This document shows, one piece after another, positions 10,605 to 19,799 of a stretch of DNA of 64,000 bases. The DNA is taken from positions 13,045,981 through 13,109,980 of the forward strand of contig OZ007510.1 of assembly GCA_963931865.1 (NCBI GenBank), in the 5' to 3' direction. A program made the translations under genes and the position numbers. The stretch is from Axinella damicornis (Eukaryota > Porifera > Demospongiae > Axinellida > Axinellidae). The notes beneath the pieces are model-generated. The model did no database searches. It was not told the origin of the DNA and saw only the letters and a program-made list of their open reading frames with translations. Positions within the stretch are counted from its first letter, which is position 1; every line of letters begins with the position of its first letter.

Positions 10605-13600
10605 TTGACTTGGATGACAACCCGATCAGGAAGGAGGTACCACGAGAGCGAGATGGCGCAAGAAGGTACGGGAACCGGAACGCCCAGTATGGCGGAGATG
10701 ATGCGGTTATTATTGGAGGACCGGCGGAAGCGAGAAGAGGAGATCGCTGAGGAGAAAAGACGTCGGGAAGAGGATTTGCAAAGGCGGGAGGAGGAGCTCG
10801 CCGCCGAGCGGAGACGTCATGAGGAGGAACGGGCTGCAGAATGGCAGCGCCGAGAGGAGGAGCGCGGGCAAGAACACCAGCGATGGATGGAAGAGGAGGC
10901 CCGACGGGCGAAGGAAGCGGATCAGCGAGTTAAAGAGGTGCAGGAACAGATGGAGATGATGCGGAAGTTGGTTGAGGAGTCCGAACATCAAGCGAAACCG
11001 AAGACTGGCGCGGCTACCAGCGATACCGCCCCTAAACTCACCAAGCTGACGGACGGGGACGATATTGAAGCGTATTTGGTCACATTTGAGCGGATGATGA
11101 TTGCCTATGAGGTGGAGGAGAGACGATGGGCTTACAAGTTGGCCCCACAACTAACGGGAAGGGCCCAACAGGCCTACGCGGCGATGGAGGCGAAGCACGC
11201 CGGAGATTATGAAAAGCTGAAGGAGGTGATTTTACGGCGGTATGACATAACGGAGGAGAGCTACCGCCAGCGGTTTCGCAAGGCTACACGGAGAGCAGGT
11301 GAAACGCCCAGGGAGGTGGCTACTAGGTTACATGACCTGGCACAGAAGTGGATGAGGGGATGTACAACAGTGGAAGAACTATTGGATAGGGTGGTGATGG
11401 AGCAGTTTTTGGAGACATTGCCCACTGAGGTCCGCATTTGGGTGAGAGAGAGGACACCAAAGACAAGTGGGGAGGCAGGCCAACTGGCAGAGGACTATGA
11501 GCAGGCGAGGAAGACGTCGCGAGAGGGCAGCCGACCAGACCATGGGAGAAGAACGCAGGAGAGCAGCCGACCGGAGCATGGCAGAAGACAAGAGAGGGGA
11601 CCTTCGGCAGGAGATCCAAGACGGTGCCTGCGATGCGGTCAAACGGGTCACTGGGCCCGAGAATGTCCAAGAGGGATGAGACCTGGGAACAGGGTGCAAG
11701 CTACTGGCAGGGAGCAACCACGGGGAGAGGTGCGGTGCTTCAACTGTGGGCGTGCGGGACACGTAGCGACGAGGTGCCCCAATGATGCACTCTTCTGTGG
11801 CGTGGAGGAGAACCAGAGCAAGGGAGTTTACCGGAGTGGAGTGGTGGAGAGACAGTACGTGAAGGATATTCTGTTAGACACGGGATGCACCCGGACTTTG
11901 GTGCGACGTGGGCTGGTACCCCGGGAGAATATGCAGGACGGAGAGGTGGTGACGATTCGGTGTGCGCACGGGGACATGGCACTCTACCCGGTTGCAAACG
12001 TGGAAATGGAAGTGGGAGGACGGCTCATTAAGGTGAAGGCGGCCGTATCCAATACACTACCGATGTCGGTGTTGTTGGGGAGAGATGTCCCAGAACTGAT
12101 GGACTTGTTGGAGAACAAAGGAGATGCACTGGCAGTGATGACCCGAGCTCAGGCGAGACAGCAGGACAAGGAGGAGTGTGTACGACAGCAGAGGGAGAAG
12201 GAGTCTGGAGTACAACCACATGCAGTCATGGAGGAGACGATACAGGGACCAGACGAGGAGACGATACAGGGACCAGACGAGGACCAGTGGTGCAACTTTG
12301 ATGAGGATCTCTTTATGACAGGAAAGGTGAAGGAGAAGCTGACTAGGAAGCAGAAGCGAGAGGGGCGCCGTAAATTCCAGGAGGGACAGGAGCAGAATTC
12401 TGAGGGACCACAGCAACACCTTGGGGTGACAGGAGACCAGCTGCAGGAGCTACAACAGGAGGACCCCACACTGGCGGAGGTGAGAAGGGCAGCTGAGGGA
12501 CAGCTTTCCACGGCGGGGATTGGATTCTTCATGCGAGATGGCCTACTATACCGGAACTGGAAACCTCCGGGACATCTTGGTGAGGAGACATCAGTAGAAC
12601 AGCTGGTTCTACCCATCCAATGCAGGAAGACGGTGCTGGAGGTGGCACACAAGATTCCCCTGGCGGGACACTTGGGCAGAGATAAAACAAGCAGGCGTAT
12701 TTTGCAGCGATTCTACTGGCCCACTCTGTACCGTGACGTGAAGGAGTTCTGTAGATCATGTGGGAGTTGCCAAAAGTGCTCACCTAAGAAACCACCACGA
12801 GCACCTCTGATCCCTTTACCTGTCATTGAAGAGCCGTTTCGACGTGTGGCCATGGACATTGTAGGCCCACTACCAAGGAGTCGGTCGGGGAACCGATACA
12901 TCCTTGTCCTGTGCGATTATGCGACTCGGTATCCGGAGGCCATACCAGTCAGGAACATTGACGCAGAGCACATAGCTGAAGAGCTGTTGAAGGTGTTTTC
13001 CAGAATTGGGATACCTGAGGAAATTCTGACAGACCAGGGAGCGAACTTCACATCCCAGCTGTTGAAGGAGGTCTACAACCTCCTGGGTGTGCATTCTATC
13101 CGGACCAGCCCCTACCATCCACAAACTGACGGTTTAGTGGAAAGGTTTAATCAGACGTTGAAATCGATGTTGCGGCGGAGTGCGACCCAAGAAGGGAAGG
13201 ATTGGGATAAGCTAATCCCTTATTTGCTGTTTGCCTACAGGGAGGTACCCCAAGCGTCCACAGGGTTCTCCCCATTTGAACTGATTTATGGCAGGCCTGT
13301 GCGCGGACCATTGGATATCTTGAAGGAATCATGGGAGACGAGCAACCGGAGCGATGAGAGCATTGTATCGTATGTGTTGACGATGCGGGAGAAACTCGAA
13401 AAGATGTCTGAGCTAGTACAGGAGAACTTGACAAGGGCCCAGCAGCAGCAAAAACGCTGGTACGATCAGACTGCCCGGGAGCGAGAGTTTACATCTGGTG
13501 ATCAGGTACTTGTCCTGTTGCCGACGTCAACCAGTAAGCTGCTAGCACAGTGGCAGGGTCCCTACTCAGTCGTGAAACGTGTGGGGAAAGTAAACTACAA

Positions 13601-15167
13601 GGTGGATATGTGTGACAGGAGGAAACGTCATCGCATCTTTCACGTCAACATGCTTAGGAAGTGGCATATTCCTACGACTACCGCCTACCTTGCTGAGGAG
13701 ATGTCTGAGGGCAAATTGGATGACGAGATGCCCGTATGGGGTAATGAAAGGGACGAACCCCAGGGCCAGCCTACCATAGGGGCGCAGTTGACAAGGGGCC
13801 AGAAGGAGGAAATGAGGCACTTGTTGGAGGAATTTGCAGATGTTATGAAGAGCAAACCAGGGCGGACTTCCTTGGTGGAGCATAACATTGAGACAGGACA
13901 AGCCCACCCCATCAAACTACCCCCGTACCGATTGCCTCATGCTTACCGGAGTACAGTGAAGCAGGAACTTGATGACATGCTGGACAGTGGGATCATTGAG
14001 CCCTCAAGGAGTGAGTGGGCTGCCCCCATTGTGTTGGTCCCGAAGAAAGATGGCACGCTACGCCTCTGTGTGGACTATCGGAGGTTGAACAGTGTGGCAA
14101 GGACAGATGCCTACCCTATGCCTCGAGTGGACGACTTGATTGACAAACTGGGCAAAGCCAAATTCATCACGACGTTGGCCCTAACCAGGGGTTATTGGCA
14201 AGTGCCGGTCGCCCAGGAAGCACGACATAAGACCGCATTTACAACACCGTTCGGTTTGTTCCAATTTACAATGATGCCCTTTGGCCTGAATGGGGCTCCA
14301 GCCACTTTCCAGCGTATGATGGACGAGTTGATTCGGGGGCTGGAAGACTGTACAGCGGCCTACCTTGATGATCTGGTGGTGTTCAGTACATCTTGGGAGG
14401 AGCACCTGGAACATGTCCGAGCCGTGCTGAGGCGACTTCGTTCTGCAGGCCTCACGGCTAAACCAGCTAAATGCCAGTTCGGGATGGCAGACTGTGTTTA
14501 TCTGGGACATGTTGTTGGCAGTGGGACTGTACGCCCTGAGCTGTCTAAGGTTGAAGCGGTTGAGACATTTCCTAAACCGGAGACCAAGAAACAAGTGCGG
14601 GCATTCCTAGGTCTGACGGGTTATTATAGGAAGTTCATTCCTGACTATTCAACAATTGCTACTCCTCTCACTGACCTCACCAGGAAAAGGGGGCCAAACT
14701 CAATTGTCTGGAGTGCCGACTGTGAGACAGCATTTGGGGAACTGAAGAAGCGAATGTGTTCATCACCAGTGCTCCGCAGTCCCAATTTCGACCGACCGTT
14801 TGTACTACAGACTGATGCCTCAAATCGTGGTGTTGGTGCTGTGCTGAGCCAGAGTGACGAGAGTGGGGATGAACATCCCGTGGCTTATTTCAGCCGAAAG
14901 CTTCTGGATCGGGAGGAACGGTACTCTACCGTAGAGAAAGAGTGCCTTGCAATTAAGTTAGGAGTACAAGCCTTTCGAGTGTATTTGCTGGGGAAACGTT
15001 TCACCATCCAGACTGACCATCGATCCCTTGAATGGTTGGACCGGCTTAAAGAGAACAATTCGCGGTTATCAAGGTGGAGCCTTTCCCTGCAGCCATTTCA
15101 ATTTGACGTCCGTTATCGAGCCGGTAAGGCTAACAACAATGCTGATGGCCTTTCACGGGCTACCTGA
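10605..15167 (+). CDS. Gag-Pol polyprotein, 1520 aa (Gag-PR-IN-RT-RH)
   Basis: A single uninterrupted frame encodes every retrotransposition function. Residues about 35-125 are an E/R-rich coiled coil, followed by a Gag capsid-like region to about 300 and two CCHC zinc knuckles (C341-C344-H349-C354 and C378-C381-H386-C391). The aspartic protease has D-T-G at 425-427. The integrase has an HHCC finger (H682, H689, C716, C719) and a DD35E core (D751, D810, E846), followed by a GPY/F-like module at 985. The reverse transcriptase starts around residue 1105 with YLDD at 1253-1256, then RNase H (D1404, E in VEKE near 1444, D in TDHRSLEW, D in NADGLSR). Integrase precedes RT. Motif A reads TLALTRGYWQV: the expected catalytic Asp of LDL is Ala at residue 1192 (codon GCC, 14178-14180), so this copy's RT is probably inactive. 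No frameshift separates gag from pol. The first ATG was taken as start; others at 10614 and 10653 are possible. Confidence 0.95.
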   Translation: MTWMTTRSGRRYHESEMAQEGTGTGTPSMAEMMRLLLEDRRKREEEIAEEKRRREEDLQRREEELAAERRRHEEERAAEWQRREEERGQEHQRWMEEEARRAKEADQRVKEVQEQMEMMRKLVEESEHQAKPKTGAATSDTAPKLTKLTDGDDIEAYLVTFERMMIAYEVEERRWAYKLAPQLTGRAQQAYAAMEAKHAGDYEKLKEVILRRYDITEESYRQRFRKATRRAGETPREVATRLHDLAQKWMRGCTTVEELLDRVVMEQFLETLPTEVRIWVRERTPKTSGEAGQLAEDYEQARKTSREGSRPDHGRRTQESSRPEHGRRQERGPSAGDPRRCLRCGQTGHWARECPRGMRPGNRVQATGREQPRGEVRCFNCGRAGHVATRCPNDALFCGVEENQSKGVYRSGVVERQYVKDILLDTGCTRTLVRRGLVPRENMQDGEVVTIRCAHGDMALYPVANVEMEVGGRLIKVKAAVSNTLPMSVLLGRDVPELMDLLENKGDALAVMTRAQARQQDKEECVRQQREKESGVQPHAVMEETIQGPDEETIQGPDEDQWCNFDEDLFMTGKVKEKLTRKQKREGRRKFQEGQEQNSEGPQQHLGVTGDQLQELQQEDPTLAEVRRAAEGQLSTAGIGFFMRDGLLYRNWKPPGHLGEETSVEQLVLPIQCRKTVLEVAHKIPLAGHLGRDKTSRRILQRFYWPTLYRDVKEFCRSCGSCQKCSPKKPPRAPLIPLPVIEEPFRRVAMDIVGPLPRSRSGNRYILVLCDYATRYPEAIPVRNIDAEHIAEELLKVFSRIGIPEEILTDQGANFTSQLLKEVYNLLGVHSIRTSPYHPQTDGLVERFNQTLKSMLRRSATQEGKDWDKLIPYLLFAYREVPQASTGFSPFELIYGRPVRGPLDILKESWETSNRSDESIVSYVLTMREKLEKMSELVQENLTRAQQQQKRWYDQTAREREFTSGDQVLVLLPTSTSKLLAQWQGPYSVVKRVGKVNYKVDMCDRRKRHRIFHVNMLRKWHIPTTTAYLAEEMSEGKLDDEMPVWGNERDEPQGQPTIGAQLTRGQKEEMRHLLEEFADVMKSKPGRTSLVEHNIETGQAHPIKLPPYRLPHAYRSTVKQELDDMLDSGIIEPSRSEWAAPIVLVPKKDGTLRLCVDYRRLNSVARTDAYPMPRVDDLIDKLGKAKFITTLALTRGYWQVPVAQEARHKTAFTTPFGLFQFTMMPFGLNGAPATFQRMMDELIRGLEDCTAAYLDDLVVFSTSWEEHLEHVRAVLRRLRSAGLTAKPAKCQFGMADCVYLGHVVGSGTVRPELSKVEAVETFPKPETKKQVRAFLGLTGYYRKFIPDYSTIATPLTDLTRKRGPNSIVWSADCETAFGELKKRMCSSPVLRSPNFDRPFVLQTDASNRGVGAVLSQSDESGDEHPVAYFSRKLLDREERYSTVEKECLAIKLGVQAFRVYLLGKRFTIQTDHRSLEWLDRLKENNSRLSRWSLSLQPFQFDVRYRAGKANNNADGLSRAT

Positions 15168-15195
15168 CTGGTGCAACAAACTCCTTTTGTTGCAG

Positions 15196-15211
15196 GAAAA
15201 GGGGGGAGGAG
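15196..15211 (+). promoter_or_regulatory. Polypurine tract
   Basis: GGAAAAGGGGGGAGGAG abuts the right LTR. This is the usual plus-strand priming site for LTR elements. Confidence 0.9.
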
Positions 15212-15666
15212 TGTGAGAGACTGACGTTGATTATGTTTTCTTTACTTAATGATTTGTGCTATAGGGTAGCCAATTTACTTTCGTGGGTTTTTGATGGTTG
15301 TGCAATGTTTATACCTTAGGCATCACCTTATGTCCTAAGATGGAGTTAGCTGAGAGGCGTTATGAGTTGTGCAACTTTGTCACCCAGGTCATCTATTCGG
15401 CTTGTATCATTAGTTTTGCACTTCCTGAGACAGTTCTTTTGCTTGAATATGTAATATTTATCCATGTGGTTTCCTTTCTGTAGTCAGCTGTTCTTAGCTC
15501 TGGCACTGGTTATTTATTAGATCATTGGTTTTGTAAGCTATTTAAGGTACCACTTTTCTGTCTCAAGTATCGGTGAACATCCAGTTGCAGTTGACTATCT
15601 ATTAAAGTTTGAGTTCGGTTGAAGGTTCTGTTGTTCTTGCGGTGGCGCGAGGCGGAATCCTTCACA
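15212..15666 (+). repeat. Right LTR (3' LTR)
   Basis: 455 bp, TGTGAGAGAC to CTTCACA, nearly identical to 10091-10545. Confidence 0.97.
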
Positions 15667-15671
15667 CCATC
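15667..15671 (+). repeat. Target-site duplication, right copy (CCATC)
   Basis: It matches 10086-10090. Removing the element and one copy restores an open METTL25-like exon (VNPSQVSGINHLFRR). Confidence 0.95.
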
Positions 15672-15808
15672 ACAGGTCAGCGGTATCAACCACCTGTTCA
15701 GGCGCCACGTCAAGCCAAAGAAGCAGCATGAAATCAAGCTACTAGGAGAGGTATGCACAGGTCTGTAGTATTTCACCATGATAGGTTTTTGCTTCCAAGG
15801 TATTGACA

Positions 15809-15908
15809 TAGCCTCGTTCCCTGGCCTTCTACACCTCCAGCTTTTGATCGCTTGCAGTACTGCAAGCGATCGAAAACTGGAATTGTGGAAGGCCTGGGAA
15901 CAAGGGTA
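15809..15908. mobile_element. TAGCC-family palindromic MITE
   Basis: About 100 bp foldback: TAGCCTCGTTCCCTGGCC, core GCTTGCAGTACTGCAAGC, end GGCCTGGGAACAAGGGTA. Possible TA target duplication. It sits in an intron of the METTL25-like gene. Confidence 0.85.
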
Positions 15909-17584
15909 TAATGATGCCCATCCTTAACAGTTAGACAATCAAACCTCTACTGAAATTTTGTCAATTGGCAATAGGAGATATGTGAACTGACCACTCAGCA
16001 CAATTCCGCTTGTATGTTTGTAGGTAATCTTTGAGCTCTCTCAGTCAACGAAGTGCAAGAATATAATTGTAAGTCCCATAATGAACACAACATCCATAAT
16101 GAGGTGTATAATATATATTATTCATTATTTATACGTGATGGCCTCCAAGGCTCAAGCAGAATCAATAAATGATAAAAGGTCTCATTCTTTAACTTGCCTA
16201 TACTTCTTTCACTGTAGGATGTTGGATCTGGACAGGTATAGTGACTCAAGAGTGGATGGTGGTTATGATATCTCTGGATTGGCAAGCCTCATTCCCAGGC
16301 CCCATCTAGGCTTTTGTCTCTTGTAGTGCTTCCCCATAGTGCAAGCAATGCAAACTGGGTGGAACAGTTGAAGATAGGAACTGGCCAACAGGAATGAATT
16401 AAACTTGTGACCTATTTTGGCCTAAGGCAGTGTATATATACTGTGTGATAGCTACATGCCAATTAACAGCTGTCAAAATTCCTATGGTACCATATGCATC
16501 TATAGCTACTTGTGTGAGTGGTATTAGTCTGTGTTTCAGGGCCATCTTGCTCGCTATACCTGGCCTTTCACTATGGGCTCAATGTGATAGCAGTAGAAGC
16601 AGTGGGGTGCCACCTTACAAAGCTGCTAAATATGATAGGTACACAGAAATACACGTGTCCACATACAAAGAGAGCAATTGATCTAGTAGTGCATTCGTTT
16701 GCAGTGAAGTGATGAAGGACCTTAAGAGGAGGAGCAGGTGCACGACTGAGGGAAGCCTCAGAGAGCAGTGCTGTGCTGAGCCTGAGTCCATTGTTCAGTG
16801 TGAAGGAAGTGTGAGACACCTACAGAGCGTGGTATGTCGTAGTGCCATGCTTGCACTGGTGAATGTCTTCCACCGTTTGTTGTATCACTTAGATCCAGCC
16901 CGGGATCACAACCGCTGAATTTATGATGCAGCTGCAATGTGGGGGAGTCGTGAACCCTGCTTGTAGCCCTCTGTCTCCCTCCTCCCCTGCGCAGCACACA
17001 GTTGGAGCTGCTGAGGGCTCTGTTGATAAACAGTTCATTCTTGTTGGGTTACACACCTGTGGAGACTTAGGGCCAACTATGCTGCGAGTGTTCAGCCATT
17101 GTGACCAGATTGTTGGCCTTGTCTTTGTTGGCTGCTGTTACATGAAAGTCACATGCCCACCTGGTGTATCTGAAGCATCACTGTATCAGAAATCCTGCGG
17201 TCACAGTATAGCTTCCTTGTTACATGCACCAAACAAGTCACAGACGAGCATGACTGGTACAGGAACTGGAGGTCTTAGTGACGAAGACAGAACAAGTGAG
17301 ACTGCCTCAGGTATTGAGCACTCACTCCTGGCTCAAACTTCGTCACAAGTGACATCACAAGAAATTGGGTATCCTCTCAGTGAGCTTGTGAGGTCGCTAC
17401 CCGGCCACAGTCTGAGCTATGAGGCCAGGGAGGTGGCTTGTCACGCTCTGGAGCCTTTCAGAGAGAGGCTGCAATGTACATATTCCTCATAATATTATGT
17501 TCTTCGCCTGGATACTTGTCCCATTCGTATATTTATACACTACTTTCACTATAGGCGAGTCGGAACACTTGAGGATTCACTGCT

Positions 17585-17697
17585 ACAGGGCAGCTGTAGA
17601 GACAGTCTTGAGAAAGGTCATTCTAGCTGTTAGTTAGCCCCTCTCCACCCAGTTGGAGAGGGGCTAGCGTCTATAGACTAGAGAAAGGTAACTGCAC
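17585..17697 (+). repeat. Left arm of a 113-bp inverted repeat
   Basis: This arm starts inside the last recognised METTL25-like exon and is repeated in reverse complement at 18409-18521 with no difference I can see. Each arm also contains an internal hairpin (AGCCCCTCTCCA to TGGAGAGGGGCT). Confidence 0.9.
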
Positions 17698-19148
17698 ACA
17701 TGGTTTCATTTAAATGTCTGAGATACAGGCTCCAAAGCAAAAGCTATTGATATTCTTACTTATTTATAACAGCAGGGAATGAGTTAAATATTGACTTTCA
17801 TGTGCATGGGATGTAAGCTAGCAATAATCCCTATGTTTCTTGGAGAGAGTTTGGGGTCAAAAATAGGCCTCAATGTCACATTATACCCTGGGGGTGTGGT
17901 GTGTATAGTGGGTTTGCAAGAGAATTATCACTAGTGAGGACCTGAATTGCTTTTGCTTCTCACCTTGTTCATGCAAGTATGCTGTCCTGTCCAGCAGCAT
18001 CAGGCTCTCCACACAGGGAGCAATGGTCAGGCAGAGCAGAAAGTAAACAGCAACCCTTTCCCATTGGGTCAGAAGCTGCCCTAGAGATGGCATGTCTGCA
18101 GGAGAAAGGACTTAGAGAAGATATAGTCGCAAGCATGAGTCCAACAAACAAATTACGTAGCCTTACCTAGCGCCGTTTGGAGTCCTACTGCCTGCAGTGC
18201 AACTTGAGCATAGCTATATAACAGTGAATACAATAAGGTGAGCCAAGGTATCATGAAAGCGTGTGATAAGATAGCAGAACTTACTCGTCAAATGGGAGTT
18301 TCGAAGCTCTCTTGGTGAGTCTCACTTGACTCCTCCTAAGGCCTTACTGTGGAACACCCATGGACACAACACACCATTATGCCACAGCTGGCACAGCAGC
18401 AAGCTACTGTGCAGTTACCTTTCTCTAGTCTATAGACGCTAGCCCCTCTCCAACTGGGTGGAGAGGGGCTAACTAACAGCTAGAATGACCTTTCTCAAGA
18501 CTGTCTCTACAGCTGCCCTGTCACACACTTCCGAGTGTCTCATGCATGAACTTTTTCTCCCCAACCACACATCACTTGCATTGTTTATAGCATTTCCCAT
18601 CGGCATACAAAGTTACATATCAATGTATTTCTCATGATTTGTACTCTCTACATTGCTGTCATGGCAATATACACTATTACATCATCAATTACATCATAGT
18701 TGAACTCTGGAATACTTATTAAAATAAGGAGAATAGAATACATGCACATTTGTACTTCAACAGATCACATAAAATAGTATGCATGTGTAAGCAATAGTTG
18801 AGTCAGTACTTTACTAGTTAAGTATGATATCTCGGCCGCAACCCTAGGCCCGCTAGGGATCTGTTTTATGTACATCAGCCCCCTTTACTGTATGGGGAGG
18901 CAGGAGAAAGGGTGTTCCTATGAAAATTTGATTAGCTGTATGCAGCAATACTCTTGTGGCCTAGTGTAAGTGGATGGAGCTCCGATGAGGTGATCAAAGT
19001 GGGTACCAGTGAGGCTCCTTGCCGATGAATGTAAAAAGTGGGCAGGGCTCCTGTGAGATAAGGTAAAAATGGGTGACTCCAACAATCATGTTGCAAGGGC
19101 TGCCCCTGGATAATTGGTAGGAAATCAATTAAAGTACATAAGAAGGAC
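17698..19148. other. Spacer with no recognised gene
   Basis: It contains the loop and right arm of the 113-bp inverted repeat. The rest, including 18522-19148, shows no exon or domain I recognise. Confidence 0.4.
18409..18521 (-). repeat. Right arm of the 113-bp inverted repeat (contains a reversed METTL25-like exon end)
   Basis: Reverse complement of 17585-17697. It includes the 3' end of the exon coding RAAVETVLRK in the opposite orientation, so a piece of gene was inverted and duplicated about 0.7 kb downstream. Confidence 0.9.
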
Positions 19149-19386
19149 CAGGAGCGCATGAACCACCTCAGCATTCGCACCCTAGCCGAATTAAGTAGTA
19201 GTCCTTCACATGTCCCAAAATTTTACCTTATACCCATTAGGTAAGTGTAAAAAACAAATTGGCATTTCCGCTGTAACGCAAAGGCCTTTCATATAAGGTA
19301 TGACGTAAGGCGTGAGCTAGGGATTGCAACATGTCTATACTAGTTCGACACTCCTTAGCTGCCTTCGGCTGCTCATGCGCTCCTGG
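19149..19386. mobile_element. MITE with CCAGGAGCGCATGA termini
   Basis: Ends CCAGGAGCGCATGAACC and CTCATGCGCTCCTGG form TIRs. An inverted relative with shared interior (AACTAGTATAGACATGTTG, CCTTCACACGTCCCAAAATT in one orientation) lies at about 48131-48380. Confidence 0.75.
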
Positions 19387-19799
19387 AAGGACCCATTACA
19401 TACATGTAGTACAAGACCTATAGCAGGGGTCACTCCTATGTAGCAAGCTATAGGGCTGCCCCCTGGATAACTGGTAGGTAATCAAAGCTTCACTCTGCTG
19501 ATCAATACTACTTGAACTTGAAGAGTTGAATTTCTAGTGTTAGCATAAGCAGCTGCAGCTACTGGTATCTACAGTAGAGCCGGTGGCCAGGTCACTGCAA
19601 CATAATTATACTCTCTGCAGCGCAGTGTATACTTGGTAGTTTGGTTCCCAGACTCTTCTGCGTTTCATTTCCGGGGAGCTAGGGCGGGGCGGGCGGGTGG
19701 GAGGGAGACGGAAGGGTTTTTTTTGTACATATACAAAAAAACCTACATACAACAGGATGCATAAATAGCTAATAGCTAGTTGAATAATTATGCAACCAA

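Larger units (their letters stand above)
10091..15666 (+). mobile_element. Complete Ty3/Gypsy-class LTR retrotransposon with Gmr1-type (integrase-first) pol order
   Basis: The 5,576-bp element has two 455-bp LTRs, a 5-bp target duplication, a primer-binding site, one long gag-pol frame and a polypurine tract. Domain order in the frame is gag, protease, integrase, reverse transcriptase, RNase H. In ordinary Gypsy elements the integrase is last; integrase before RT is the Copia order. Gypsy-like sequence with Copia-like order is the known hallmark of Gmr1-like elements, described mainly from deuterostomes. The two LTRs differ at about 3 positions, so insertion is recent. There is no env. It is inserted, sense to the gene, in a METTL25-like coding exon. 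Confidence 0.95.
9644..17637 (+). pseudogene. METTL25: METTL25/RRNAD1-like methyltransferase-domain gene, split by a retrotransposon
   Basis: The family has a SAM-dependent-methyltransferase fold. Exons: 9644-9771 (EFFTERHWDKLPPTWRDAL), 9974-10090 joined to 15672-15750 (QCTKVYPLS to PKKQHEIKLLGE), 16024-16068, an 18-nt exon 16218-16235 coding DVGSGQ (the SAM-binding glycine motif), 16540-16638 (GHLAR then LAFHYGLNVIAVEA), 16705 or 16711-16831, 16995-17475 (LVGLHTCGDLGPTML, FVGCCYMKVTCP, LSYEAREVACHALEPF), and 17555-17616 or on to a stop at 17637 (SEHLRIHCYRAAVE). The exon at 9974 is interrupted after CCATC by the LTR element. Independently, in exon 16540 GHLAR and LAFHYG are in different frames (2 extra bases, AC, near 16559), so the copy is probably dead even without the insertion. 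The C-terminal family tail and first exon were not seen. Confidence 0.82.

Noticed and set aside
10605..15167. A retrovirus-like envelope gene in the LTR element
   Set aside because: RNase H ends 44 bp before the right LTR and no extra frame with signal peptide and membrane span exists.
18932..19180. 82-aa minus-strand ORF near the METTL25-like 3' end as the missing C-terminus
   Set aside because: Wrong strand, no family motif, and it overlaps a MITE.
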